Shown here: in pieces, positions 1-11,599 of the stretch
Layout of the letters: each line of letters begins with the position of its first letter
How positions within the stretch are numbered: position 1 is the first letter of the stretch
Source of the DNA: Engraulis encrasicolus
Lineage: Eukaryota; Chordata; Actinopteri; Clupeiformes; Engraulidae
Length of the DNA: 64,000 nucleotides
Direction of reading: 5' to 3'
NCBI RefSeq assembly: GCF_034702125.1
Contig: NC_085875.1
Location: 46,439,770-46,503,769, forward strand
Translations under genes and position numbers: made by a program
The notes under the pieces: generated by a model
Database searches by the model: none
Seen by the model: only the letters and a program-made list of their open reading frames with translations
What the model was told of the DNA's origin: nothing

Positions 1-300
1 TGCTAAATCTGCTCGTTTGAAATATATGCAATTTTAATGAGCCGGGGTCTCGGGCGACACGCGTATAATCAGCCTCGTTTCTAAAGTAAGGTGAAAAGTT
101 GATCAGCAAGATAGCAAAGTGCGGCGATTACGCGCCGTTTAAAGGGAGGGCTCTGATGTTAACACGGTTAGTAATGGCTCGGTGGCTACGAAAGGACTCC
201 CGCTGGTACATGTGCAAGGCCAGCCAGGAGCGCCTCTTGCCAGCCAGAGAGACTACGGCAGCCGGCGCACTCCACCAGTGTCACATAGCCTAATGCATGC

Positions 301-410
<110 letters not shown>

Positions 411-2391
411 GTCGAATGTAGCCTACAACTTAAACTGACAGGGTAAAGAAACATTTTTCAAACCGTGTCTGTGTCTGGAATATCACGGAGAAGCCTACGT
501 GCCTCTCCACCTATATGTCCTCTCCAGGCACAAATGCTCCAAATGCTCTTGCTGAACTCACTCTCGGCTGCTGTGTAGCGGGCTGTGCTTACAACCCTCT
601 CCCTCTCTCTCCGAGGCATGTGGCTAATTCATCCCCCATATCAATGAGGCTCTGTGATTGGCATGCTGGTCGTGTCCGCGGCTCCACTGATTGTGAGTGA
701 GGCCTCTGAGACCCACAAAGACCACGGCCAACCTAAACCCTCTTCTCGCAGTGGAAATAAATGGTTTTGTGTAGAGCTTATGGCTGTTGCTTTACAGATG
801 CCCAAAGCCCAACTAGATTTTTTTAAAGCCATGGCCAAGCTTAAGTGTTTTCATTATTTTTTGGCTGAAGTTTTTGATGAAAGTTGTTTAACAGTCTGTA
901 AGAGAAGCGTACAACCCTTACAACCCTTCTAAACCGGTTATAGACTAGGCTACCTGTCTAAAACTTGCCTAAAATTTTATTTTTCATTGGTAATTAATAC
1001 TCATTTATATGTCCCAATTGGTAAAATGTTCTGAGTACGTTTAGAATGGAAAGTAGGCTAATCATCGCCATACACTGACTAAAATATTAAATCAAAACCA
1101 AAGAAGGTGAGTATGGAATTGCTTTGTTCCAATGGTAAAAAGGTTCCATTCAGGCCCACTGAAAGACCTGAATTTCACCGCTGCGACTATTGAATTGAAA
1201 GGTCAAGTATTTCGGTAGGCCTATCTTGTACTCTGCATTAGCATTTTACTTCCCAAATGACCCTCTGCGCTGCTGGCACAATGGCAAAGAACTGGATAAA
1301 TGAAGAACAATTAAATGTTGGCCTATTTTTGCTACCAGTTGACAATGAGCTTTACCAAAGGAGGTGATTGCAGCAAAATGTGATTGTGCTATTTGCCATG
1401 CACGGAATGCTACTACACATCTAGATGTTGTGAGTAATTCTGGGAGGTGAATTGGCTAAATGGAAATTGAGGAATCATCTGACGAGATCAACGAACTCGT
1501 CCGACCTTTGTCTCTTTACAAATAGACTGGCCTATTGACAGGTGTCATAGTTATCTACTCTCTGGCTTTTGATTCACAAAACACGCATCAATAAATGCAC
1601 CACGCACCAATAAATGCAAAACGCACCAATATTATTTTTTAAATTAATAGTGCTATGAAAAATGACGAAAAAACAATTGTAGGCTACACCATACACTGCT
1701 GACTTGTAACATAATGTTGTTAAGAAGTAATCGGCTCCTAAACCAGAGAAGTCTCAACAATAGGCGAAAGTTGCGACTAGATAGGCCTACTAGGCATTGC
1801 ATGCATATTTAAAAACAGTATCAAAAAGCCTCTGATCTTACATGTGTGAGGGACTTTCCAGTCTTTGTCCATGGGCGATACCGGCGGCTTTTACGCAAAA
1901 TCTAATTTAATTGTTAGTTGCTGGCCATGTCCCCAACCAAAGGCTGAGTTGTTTTCTGAGCTCTCCCCGTCTTTTTTTTGCATCAACACATGTACAAATG
2001 AATGACATTGATAGTATACAGTCCATGTTATTGATAGTTTACAAATAAATAAGCCTGACAGCAGGCGCCAACTTTTCCCTCAGTAACAGCGATGCATACA
2101 CAACCTAACAGGTCGGGGAGAAGGACCTTTATTGATGGCCCTTTTGTATATCTCTTGATTTCACATCAGGGGTGTCTTAGCATTGAGAGTGCCTCTTACA
2201 GGGTCAACATGCGTGCTTTACATTAGGCGAGGCCTTATTGAGGCGAGGCCTTATTGATGGATATTTAGAATCTTGTGACGTCTGCTTCAGCACCACGGAC
2301 AGCGACACGCGTGACCCCTCTCATCTTTACGCAATCGATGTTGATATCTTTGCCTTATTCTGTAGGAACCTGGCATGTGATATTAGCAGGT

Positions 2392-2395
<4 letters not shown>

Positions 2396-2475
<80 letters not shown>
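2396..2475. repeat. (CT)n microsatellite
   Basis: About 40 CT units with no interruption. Confidence 0.98.
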
Positions 2476-2478
<3 letters not shown>

Positions 2479-5400
2479 AACATGATGTAGGCTTATAAGG
2501 CTTTATGACATGGGCATAGGTTGCAATTGAACAAAAGGTTTAGCCTATGTGTCATCTATTTGGAGGACAGAAATATGCCCCATTTTCCCTTTTTGTGGGG
2601 TGTGAAAAAATGAGAAAATTAAGTCTGTCCACTTGATCTGATGGCTGGGGAACAATAGGCATATCCCTATTACATAGATTGATTTAGCCACGATGGCTCA
2701 GTTTTCAGCTGAGGGGTTACAATGAGCAGATATTGCACATCTACTGTAGGAGATCTTAGCACACCGTTTCTCTTCAACACATCTGAACCTCCACTTCACT
2801 TGCCCATATGAAATAGGGCGGGCATTATGTCAAAGACTGGGTATAGCAATGGACTGCCATTATAGACACTGTCATGACAAAAGTAATGACCCCAATTTCT
2901 ATGTTAGCCTAAAAGCTGGAGACTGTTGCTGGAAAATACATTTTAGACAGTAAATATCAATTATATGACCCATTTTGTCTGTGGCAGTCAATTCCCTCAT
3001 AACGATATAGCTATCGGTCATTGTGGGTAAACTGGTCCCTCAATACCGGTGATATTATTGAGTAGCCTAGAATGTCTTGCAGGCCTATTTTGTTTGAAAC
3101 CGTTATGCCCAACGATGTCATTTGACAGCCGATAATTTCATGACAGGTAGGGCATCATCCACATTGGTCTTCCATGGTCTACTGATATCTTATCTAACGA
3201 GGCTTATGGCTAGTGTTTTCTAAAATGTACGAAGACATTCGGAATCTATAAACAATCCCGAATAAGATGCACAAACCTCTAGATCTAATATGATTGCTAT
3301 GAGATTAGCGTCTAATTGCTTGGGGCTCAGTCGGACCCGCCAGTCATAAAGCTGGGAGGACTACGTCGGGAGTTGCACAATTGTGTTAAAGAACTGGATA
3401 AGAGCACACACGCTTCCAACAAGTCATTTTGAACAGCTACAAGGCCCAGACAAAGACCACACAGGGCGCCTAAGAGATGTAAATGCGAGCTGCACTCTTT
3501 CAGACCTAGGCGGAACAAAACGGTTCCCCTGCAAAAACCTAATAGAATCTCCATCTCTTTCGCCAGAGCTAGGCCACTAGGTCTACTTCTTGAAGTAGCC
3601 TAGTCCACCTCGAGGTTGAAGGCAAAGGCTTTTGTTTTTTTTTTTGTTTTTTACCTTACTCTAGGGGCCTGGGGATATCGTGTAATATGATTTCATAATT
3701 ATATTGTAAAGTGAAAATGCTTGTTTCGTGTAGGCCCCGCCATATTTTGACCGTCTCCCTTCTTGGACAAGTGTAGCTGAAGACGCACAGGCTTTTGAAG
3801 GTAAAGGGTTACAACAAGACGACCTCACATTCCACCATGCTGGTTAGATTCAAGATAATTGTGTTTTTGAAGGAGCTCTGAGGTGGACGACCGTCACACA
3901 ATCGCTCAGACAATTCCACCAGGCGAGAACATGAAATGAAGCTTTTTGTTAATAATGCACGAGAAGATTGAAGAACGTGATTTCTTTCAGCAGGTAGGCC
4001 TATATAAATAAGAAAACTTCCACGCTTCCTCGGGTTTAATGTTTCCCCTCATTAAGTCTGTATCCTACATCTGGTTCTGTTGTCATTTGTCCGCAGGGAG
4101 ATTCTCCTTTTGTAATATACCAATTTTGGATTTTATCATAATTGCTCAAATTGTGGTGGCCTGGGCACAGCGTAAGTGTTCAAAAGGATACAGGTCTCCA
4201 CCAACAGGACAAAATAATTGAAACACCTTAACGGCCATTGGACAAGTGACGCGCGCGCTCTCTCTCTCTCTCTCTCAGGGCCATCGACGATATCATTTTG
4301 GAGGAAATAATGGACGAAATGCACAGTTGATTGAACAACTCTTAACTGAAAGGAAGAGCTCTATTATAATCAACACCTCATTACATGGCGCGCGGCTGTA
4401 GCCCGTGTGTATCGGAGCAAGGTCGTGGCTACCGGCGTAGATCCCCGAGATCCCCGGTTAATTGCAACATTAAGATGGTAGCTTAAAACAAGCTTCATAA
4501 CCCGCTTGCCTTTTTCAGCTCGTTTTGGGGTAGTTTTCATACGGCGCGCCAGCCAATTTTGTCACGGTAATAAAGCGTGACATTTCGTTGCCGTATTGGT
4601 GCAGTGCATAAATTCTTTGTCGTTTGAATATGGTCAGCGGATTTACGTTTGGATCTTATTAGAAGCAAGTGTATCATGAAATGGGCCACTGTGATTTTCT
4701 TGTCATGCAAGGCCATCACTAAAAAAACAACAATAACGTCAAAAAAGTTCTGGAAAAAGTCTGCAAATTTGATCATATAACCCAAGGATGCACAACTTCA
4801 AATATTCTGCTGAGAATGAGCCGTGAGCTGGCTTGATGGGTCCACATAGTAATCAGCGCGACTCATAAAAGCAGCAGTAGGCACCATTGCCTTCTCCATA
4901 ATGCGTATTCTATAGGCTACAATAAAAGGTGCAACCGAGCACTGCAACAATAGCAGGTTTATAGTCTTTCACAATACCACGTAGCCTAGTCGCTGCTATT
5001 AGAAACACTGACGCACAGAACTCAGGAGAATTCATTGGCTATCGTTTAGTTATTATTTTCAAACCGTGATATCAAACTGGAAATTAAATTCACCCTTAAA
5101 GAGATTTAGGCCTATCGAAACATATGTGATCATAGAAAGGGGAACTACATAATTATTTCAGTGCCCGCAATATTTTTTATGACTTAACATTTTACACAAT
5201 AATCCGGGAATCCCTTGCAGAATTTCAAACGGATCCTATGGCGAGGTCATAGCCGAGGGCGTCTTAGTGATGCATAGGTCTTCAAGACTCTGGCTAAATG
5301 TGCACATTCCTTACGTTGACAGACTTATCAGTGCGTCAACACAGAGGGCATTTTACTTTCGTCCCTGCCTTCACAAACAAAATATTGACGAAAGTGCCTT

Positions 5401-6142
5401 TGATAAGCTCGGCCATATTGTCTGACGGAGTTTTTCAGGAGAGTTGTTTGGTCAAGTCTTTGATTGATAAGCGGCATTTTAGGTGCGTCTGTTTGATGTG
5501 TCAGTGCCCGAAAGGTGCGGGGACCTCACCTTTACTGACTCAGTAGACACACACACACACACACACGCACGCACACACACGTTGAAAGGAAACCCTTTGC
5601 GAAAAAGGTTAAGCTCAGAGTTCACCTGTTTGAAATGAAGCCCGTGTTTTCTTTTTCAAAACTGGGTGTTCTTTTTCACAAGCCATCCTGTCTATTTCGG
5701 TCAAAGGCAATCTGTCGTTGCAGGACCACTTCCATCAATAACCTGACCAGCGAGACTAATTCCGTGCGCAAAAGACACAAAGTACACTAGATCACACTGC
5801 AGTTACTGAAAAGCCATGATCACCACTATTCACATGTGCAATGTGCTTTCCCACTTTTGCCTTCTTCCGTGTTGATCTACAGTATTTTATGTCTTGCGCT
5901 ACAAGTCTCGATGGAGGTGCAGCGTATGCCATTTGTCACAATCTGGAACGCGTGTTAGACTTTTTATTTGGATATCATTGACCTGCAAATCAACCTCAAA
6001 CAACTCTGTTCTGAAATTAGCCAAAACAACTTTGTTATGACCGCTTTTACGCAGGGCTGTTGTTGTTGTAGTAAATCCCAATATTAGGCCTATTGTATGT
6101 AGGCTATTTTTTCCCAAACACTAACACTCACTTTTTATATAA

Positions 6143-6148
6143 TTTATT
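6143..6148 (-). promoter_or_regulatory. nkx2.1: candidate nkx2.1 polyadenylation signal AATAAA
   Basis: TTTATT on the plus strand reads AATAAA on the minus strand, about 570 bp past the stop, and implies a 3' UTR over roughly 6120-6716. The intervening DNA is AT-rich with no other gene. Confidence 0.4.
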
Positions 6149-6716
6149 AATATGATTGTGTGACTGCATGTAGGTCAAATATCTATATAAGTTACAAGCA
6201 AATTAAACATACAAATAACGACAAAACTCAAAAAACAAAGAACCGTCAATATCGATAAAAATTTGAACCATATAGATTGCTAAAAACTATTAAGTCCAAT
6301 TCAAAACTTTTACAGAAATATACAAGCTACGTCTTACATTAAAGGTTATGACAAAGCGGAGCCGGTCCTGCTTTTTGTCTTCTTGAGTCTTTTTTCCCAT
6401 CCAAACCGGCGCACAAAGAAAGTATTTTAGTGTATGAATCTCTAGATCTACATAAATAATTCCATCTTCCGGGAAGAGTTAGGTTGCGTGCATCCATAAA
6501 ATACACAAAACAAAGTTTTTCCCCTCCACAATGCATCTTCCCATCTCCAGCCTGTTTGTCTTTCAGAGAGGCTGACATCTTGAGTAGGCTATGCGAGCAG
6601 TACCAACGTGATATGTGTGTCTCAAGTGCGCATACAAGTTTGACACTTCGTTCACATCGTTTTTCAAGACGAGTTCGCAGTGGTACCCACTGTCTCTTTT
6701 ACCTCGGCTGACCATG

Positions 6717-7387
6717 TCACCATGTCCTGCCGAAGAGCAGGGCCGAACAGGGCAAGGCCGCCCCGTACTCGGAGCCAGAAGAGTTGAGATGTGACAGGCC
6801 GGCCACTTGTGTCTGCAGGGAAGGCGGGCTGGTGGAGTGATGCGTCAGGTCAGGTGAATGACCGGCGCTGCCCACTTGCTGGTTCTGAAGCTGTCCCATG
6901 CCCGAGGCATTGTTGGACATGATCATGATGTTGCCACCTTGTTGGTGGTGCGTAGGCACAGTGGTGGTGGCGGGTGTATGCCCGCTGCCCTGACAAGGTT
7001 TGCCGTCCTTCACCAACACTGGCACCGCCACCCGCCGTGGAGACTGTTGTTGCTGCTGGCAGGAGCCGTCCTGCTGCAGCTGCTGCTGGGAGACCTTGTC
7101 CTTGGCCTGCCGCTTCATCTTGTACCGGTGGTTCTGGAACCAGATCTTCACCTGGGTTGGCGTCAGGTGGATCATGCTGGCCAGGTGTTCGCGTTCTGGT
7201 GCCGAGAGGTACTTCTGCTGCTTGAAGCGGCGCTCCAGTTCGTACACCTGGGCTTGGGAGAAGAGCACTCGCCGCTTCCGTCTCGGGGTGCTGGTTAGCG
7301 AACCCATGCTCTTGCCCACCACGTCGCAGCTGAGGCTGCCCATGCTGCCCATGTTCATGCCCGAAGAGGAGCCCATGAATCGCGAGA
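6717..7387 (-). CDS. nkx2.1: nkx2.1 second coding exon (homeodomain, NK2-SD, stop)
   Basis: 671 bp. The acceptor is CCTTGCAG at 7395-7388. The stop is TGA at 6719-6717 after GRTW. The exon holds the whole homeodomain, a short Gln-rich linker (QQQQQSPRR) and the NK2-specific domain. The intron between the coding exons is 501 bp (7388-7888). Confidence 0.95.
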
Positions 7388-8255
7388 CTGCAAGGAAGAG
7401 AGTCCTTGGATTAACTGGTGCTGATGACAATCAATAACATAATCGCCCAAACGTGAACAGCAAAAACAATAATACCACCATATGCATCAGTAATAACAAT
7501 ATCAAAATGTCAGCAAAATAGGCCTACTACATTTTTGAATAATAATTATTTATGAAGGGAGAAAAGGTCAGATGTTGAGAATTGACAGCAACGTGTCATT
7601 GAAACATTTATGATCAGTCTCCAAATGATTTCACTGTTTTCTCCAAAGCGACGTGACATAGCCCACCAGAACACTAAATTATAAACAGATTAAAAATGTA
7701 TGAAAAATATTACAGGAGGAAGTAGTATATCTAATAATTGTAATCAGACACTCAGTCCTATGCACATGTACCATGCGTAAAACCTATTGACATATTGGGT
7801 AGGCGATGAAAGAAAACGCGCGTGATGCAGTTTCAGAATTTCACCTGCTGCTGTGCACCTGCTGAAGAGAAAACTAAAAAGAACTTACTGGTGGAGAAGC
7901 GTGGGTCTGGGTTGGCTCCATACCAGCTGGTGGCTGTTGTGCCGCCTCGCATGCCGTCCTGGTAGGGCGGAAGGTCGCTCATATTCCCGAGGTTGCCGTT
8001 ACAGTAGCCCCCCATGGCCGTGTGCGACAGTTGGGACACCCCGGCCGCGGTCATGTGGTAAGCCGCGGGTACAGGTCCATTGTGGCCCATGTGGTGTTGC
8101 TGCATAGTCGCCTGCGAGACCTGCGGCTGTCGGTACGAGCTCAGAGAAGCGCCCAAATTATTACTCTCCATACTTACTTTCTTGTAGCTCTCCTCGAGAG
8201 GACTCAAGATATCGGAAACGGAAAAAGGAGTCGTATGCTTGGGGCTCATCGACAT
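6717..8255 (-). CDS. nkx2.1: nkx2.1 homeodomain transcription factor (thyroid transcription factor 1), two coding exons
   Basis: Join of 8255-7889 and 7387-6717 gives 345 residues, close to the 371 of human NKX2-1. The protein is a nuclear DNA-binding regulator of thyroid, lung or swim-bladder foregut and ventral forebrain development. Residues 1-20 match the family start ([20 protein letters not shown]) and contain the TN repressor motif. The homeodomain spans about residues 158-217, with [10 protein letters not shown] and the NK2-diagnostic Tyr at homeodomain position 54 (residue 211). The NK2-specific domain ([15 protein letters not shown]) lies at about 240-254. The C-terminus ends GRTW, as in mammals. 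The start is the conserved ATG at 8255, with A at -3. An upstream in-frame ATG at 8444 lies beyond a good splice acceptor and is probably intronic. Position beside nkx2.9 and pax9 separates it from nkx2.4 paralogues. Confidence 0.97.
7889..8255 (-). CDS. nkx2.1: nkx2.1 first coding exon
   Basis: 367 bp, 122 codons plus one base. The donor is A|GTAAGT (GT at 7888-7887). The split codon is A|TC (Ile123), which restores the family sequence RFSTISRFMG across the junction. Confidence 0.95.
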
Positions 8256-8285
8256 TATTTCTACGGCGAGAGAGAAATAAGGTAG
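8256..8285 (-). promoter_or_regulatory. nkx2.1: probable splice acceptor of a 5' non-coding exon junction just before the nkx2.1 ATG
   Basis: On the minus strand a pyrimidine run ends in CCGTAG at 8266-8261, five bases before the ATG. Mammalian NKX2-1 also has an upstream exon spliced just before MSMSPKH. This suggests a separate 5' exon and promoter further right (8.4-9.3 kb). I could not pick its donor with confidence. Confidence 0.55.
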
Positions 8286-8429
8286 AAGGCAGTCTACACA
8301 GGCACTCTCTCCAGTAGTAGGTCTCTGCTTCCAAGTCCTTCCGTGGCTGTGGTTTTTTTTTTCGTCAGCGTGGCTGGATGAACAAGCTGGAGAGCAGGCT
8401 GAAGTTGGCGTTAATTGGCTAGAGTGGGA

Positions 8430-9310
8430 GCTCGAGTCTGGCATTCGTTTGTTTTAGCTGTGCGCCAGGTTTTAGGCGACCATTAGAGGCGGGGCATCGG
8501 CAGCAAGGACAACAATGCGAGCCAGGCTCTATCGTCAAGACAGCCCCGAGTATGATTTGTATTACGTGTTAAAAAAAATCTACCCACATAACACCCTCAC
8601 CCCCACACCCTTCAAAACAGGGAATCCTCCGACACTTAAGTACATAGGCCGCACAATACCACACACGCAGACTATCAAAATTGATTTAGATGCATATTGT
8701 TGATGTTGTTGATCAGCAGCAAGAGGGGGGAGACATCTAAGCAAATTTACAATATTAGCAATTGGAGTGATGCTTTAGAAGGGCCCCCTTGATGAGAGTA
8801 GCCCGCATGAGCGGACTTGAGACTTGGAGAACCATTGAGTGTGAGGAGGGAAAAAAGCTCCAGCTGAACTCCTGACTTTTAATAGTCACAAGAGGCTTGT
8901 GGTGATTGCAAACGTTGTTTGTATTATGCGCACCCCTTTTCTCATTCAGACATGCAAAAGTGCACTTGGTAAAGAGGAGGAAGGAAAATAAGACAGATAA
9001 ATAAATAAATACATATCCGGGCGTCGAGAGGTCTTGTCAATCATTAACCCCTCTTCATGTGATATCATTGGACGAGGTTGCAGAGCGCGCCCGTGCTTGC
9101 ATAGCGGGCCAAATCCAACCCTCATTCACCGCGTGTGTATAGCTCCGAAGCTCCCCCGAAAAAAAATGCTGGTGGCGGAGAAGGAAGGCCTTGGGTAGGC
9201 TACTGAAGGCAGCGAGGCGAGATGAGAGCTCTCAGGTGAAGTTAACGGCTCTCAAGTATGGCCCCTTCAAAAGCACCGCGGCAGGTAGACAGCAACACAA
9301 GACACCAATG
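8430..9310 (-). promoter_or_regulatory. likely nkx2.1 upstream regulatory / 5' exon region
   Basis: Non-repetitive DNA directly upstream of nkx2.1. It holds a TGTTTGT forkhead-type word near 8916, an ATTGG (CCAAT complement) near 9067 and several GC-rich patches. Mammalian NKX2-1 promoters use forkhead input; the link here is inference from position and motif only. Confidence 0.35.
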
Positions 9311-9712
9311 CTGCTCCATTGCGCTCGCTCACTCTCTAGGGGCTCCATGATTTTCCACCCCAATTAGATTTGAAGTCGAGCCGTCCTCAGAAAAATTGCT
9401 CAAGTACATTGAGCTAGGCCTAGACCACAGAACATTTCTTGTTAGCCTGAGCCTCCGATTTTATTTTAATTGCCACTACTGCTTAATAACAAAAACCAGT
9501 AGACTTTTATATTAAAAAATACATTATTTTGTATTATTTTGTTATAATATAGTCGTTCGTGTAATTATAAATGTGTAATTATTTCATGTATTTCTTTGGA
9601 TCGGTTGACAGGCTTTTACGCATGCACCTGCCGAATTAACTTAATTGATTTACACGCTATTTTTGAAAGGAATTATAAATCATGGAAGTTGGCATCATAT
9701 TTACAACCAAAC

Positions 9713-9768
9713 ATTATATTATATTATATTATATTATATTATATTATATTATATTATATTATATTATA
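9713..9768. repeat. (ATATT)n microsatellite
   Basis: A pentanucleotide repeat of about 11 units, interrupted only at its ends. Confidence 0.95.
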
Positions 9769-10159
9769 ATGGGGGCCACAACCATGTAGGCCTATGGGAA
9801 AACCAAACGTTTTGTTTTTGTTTGGGAAGGCAGGCAGAGATACTGAGCATCTAACTGCCCAAGGAGAGCTTTGCAAAGAAATTGCGCACTCCATTAAACT
9901 GTTCTTGTGCTTATTAGCTGGAGTGCGTGCTCAGAGATGCCATGATTTACAGCTGAGGGTAGAAACACCACACTTTCAGGCTAATGTACGGATTTACATG
10001 CGCAGGACTTTTTTTTCTTGCAACCCACAGGTCCTAGGGCGAGAATCTGGAGTTACAGAGGTCAGAACAAGTAGGGGAAACATGAGGGTGCTTTTCTCTT
10101 AATTACACTCTCAAGCTTTAAGAGCAAGCGGTGAAAGAAAAAGAATTAAGAGGAACAAT

Positions 10160-10470
10160 GTAAATTCGTGCGAACCAGAGCCAACGGCCTGGCTCACAGC
10201 CGCCCTGCTGAGGCCGCCACTCAAATGGCAACCTTATAAATTCGCGTGCAACCCAATGGCCTTTAAAGGTGCCGTTAACGTTGAGCGCTCGCGGCGACCA
10301 TCTGATGAGATGAGGTACAGCAAGCCGTGGAAGGCTGCAGAGGCTGCAAGTGGCCACTTAAAAACGGCGCCAACAGGTGCAAAGGCCCCCTGCGTGAAAT
10401 TGAGGAGAGGCAGCGTCTTCTGGTGGTGGAATGATGTTACGCCAGGCACTATGGGCTCCTCAGCGCCTCA
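10160..10470. promoter_or_regulatory. candidate conserved non-coding element between nkx2.1 and nkx2.9
   Basis: A compact block of balanced composition in AT-rich surroundings, with no ORF resembling a family. It contains GTGGCCACTTAAAA near 10351, whose CCACTTAA matches the NK2-class core (TTAAGTGG complement), and CACTCAAATGG near 10219. Candidate auto- or cross-regulatory element; conservation was not tested. Confidence 0.35.
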
Positions 10471-11109
10471 GAAATGGCTGATGGATTCCGTTGAGCAATA
10501 TACACTACTTGTCATTATTGTGCAATGTACTCTATACGGATGTATTGTTTTCAATAATAAAAAAACAAACAAACAAATAAATAAAAAAACAATAGAGATT
10601 GCCATGTCTAGTTTTCGGCAGGTATCTTAGAGGTAACCAGTAGGCAATGACCAATCATCATCACCATCACAAGACAAACGGAAACGCAAAAGCAAGCAAT
10701 ACAACAAATGAGCCTACTTCTTATATAGGGCCTACAATGGAAACATCTTATTAATCATGTTGGTTTGGATTTACTAAAATAGCCTTTTGGGAGGTCGTAT
10801 ATAGGCTAGAGATGCTCATTACCACAACATTACTTTAGCGCGTCATTAAACTACAGTGTGAACCAGGCCGACACAATCTTTACTCGTCATTGTTTTGTTC
10901 CACACTTTGCTGCATAGTCAATGGGAGCCCAAACAGGTAAGATTACTATGCCACAACTCCTCATCCTCTTTCCACGTAGCCTATAGGCTACCATATATTT
11001 GCAACACGAGGTTGCATTTGGTTGCATGCGTAATGAGTTAGAAGCGGCGCTTGACAATAATATAACGTCAAGTAATGCACTAACGACTATACCACGCGAG
11101 TTAATACGT

Positions 11110-11465
11110 GTCAACAGCAGCTAATTTCCGTCAGGCATTGTTGTGGAGCACAGGTGAGCGCACCTTGTCTCGCTAATTACTGCGCGTAATTATGGGAAAT
11201 TAGGAATTGTAGCGTGTTTTCTTCTGAATATAGGCCGTCGTTAATTACAGATTTTCAAAAAGCTTTGTTAATTATCTAAAACAGGGGCCTCCTTTTTCGT
11301 CTAGAGCAGGACTATTATGAACAATTAGTGTTAATTAGCAGGGAGGCTTTCTCTAATTCCGCAGATTAATGCACCAGGAGCTTTGCGACAAGCGCACACG
11401 TGCTCACATGAAGCTTTGTTCTTTGGGAAGATCTGTCACGGTTCAAGTGACCGCTTTGTGATAAT
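11110..11465. promoter_or_regulatory. candidate homeodomain-bound enhancer (TAATTA cluster)
   Basis: Within about 350 bp there are at least five TAATTA/TTAATTA cores: GCTAATTACT, GTAATTATGG, GTTAATTACAG, GTTAATTATC and GTTAATTAGC. They sit in complex sequence free of simple repeats. This density resembles deeply conserved developmental enhancers in Nkx/Pax loci. Function is inferred. Confidence 0.45.
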
Positions 11466-11524
11466 ATCGTCCTTGAAGTTAGGCCTGTTGTGGATATGGA
11501 CAGTGTGAGCGAGATACCTTTCAT

Positions 11525-11527
<3 letters not shown>

Positions 11528-11594
<67 letters not shown>
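11528..11594. repeat. (CT)n microsatellite
   Basis: About 33 CT units. Confidence 0.97.
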
Positions 11595-11597
<3 letters not shown>

Positions 11598-11599
11598 CT

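Noticed and set aside
3327..3580. Overlapping small ORFs on both strands
   Set aside because: No domain, no splice context and no family match; consistent with chance.
8256..8444. In-frame N-terminal extension of nkx2.1 from ATG 8444
   Set aside because: Residues match no family member, and a strong splice acceptor separates them from the conserved ATG.
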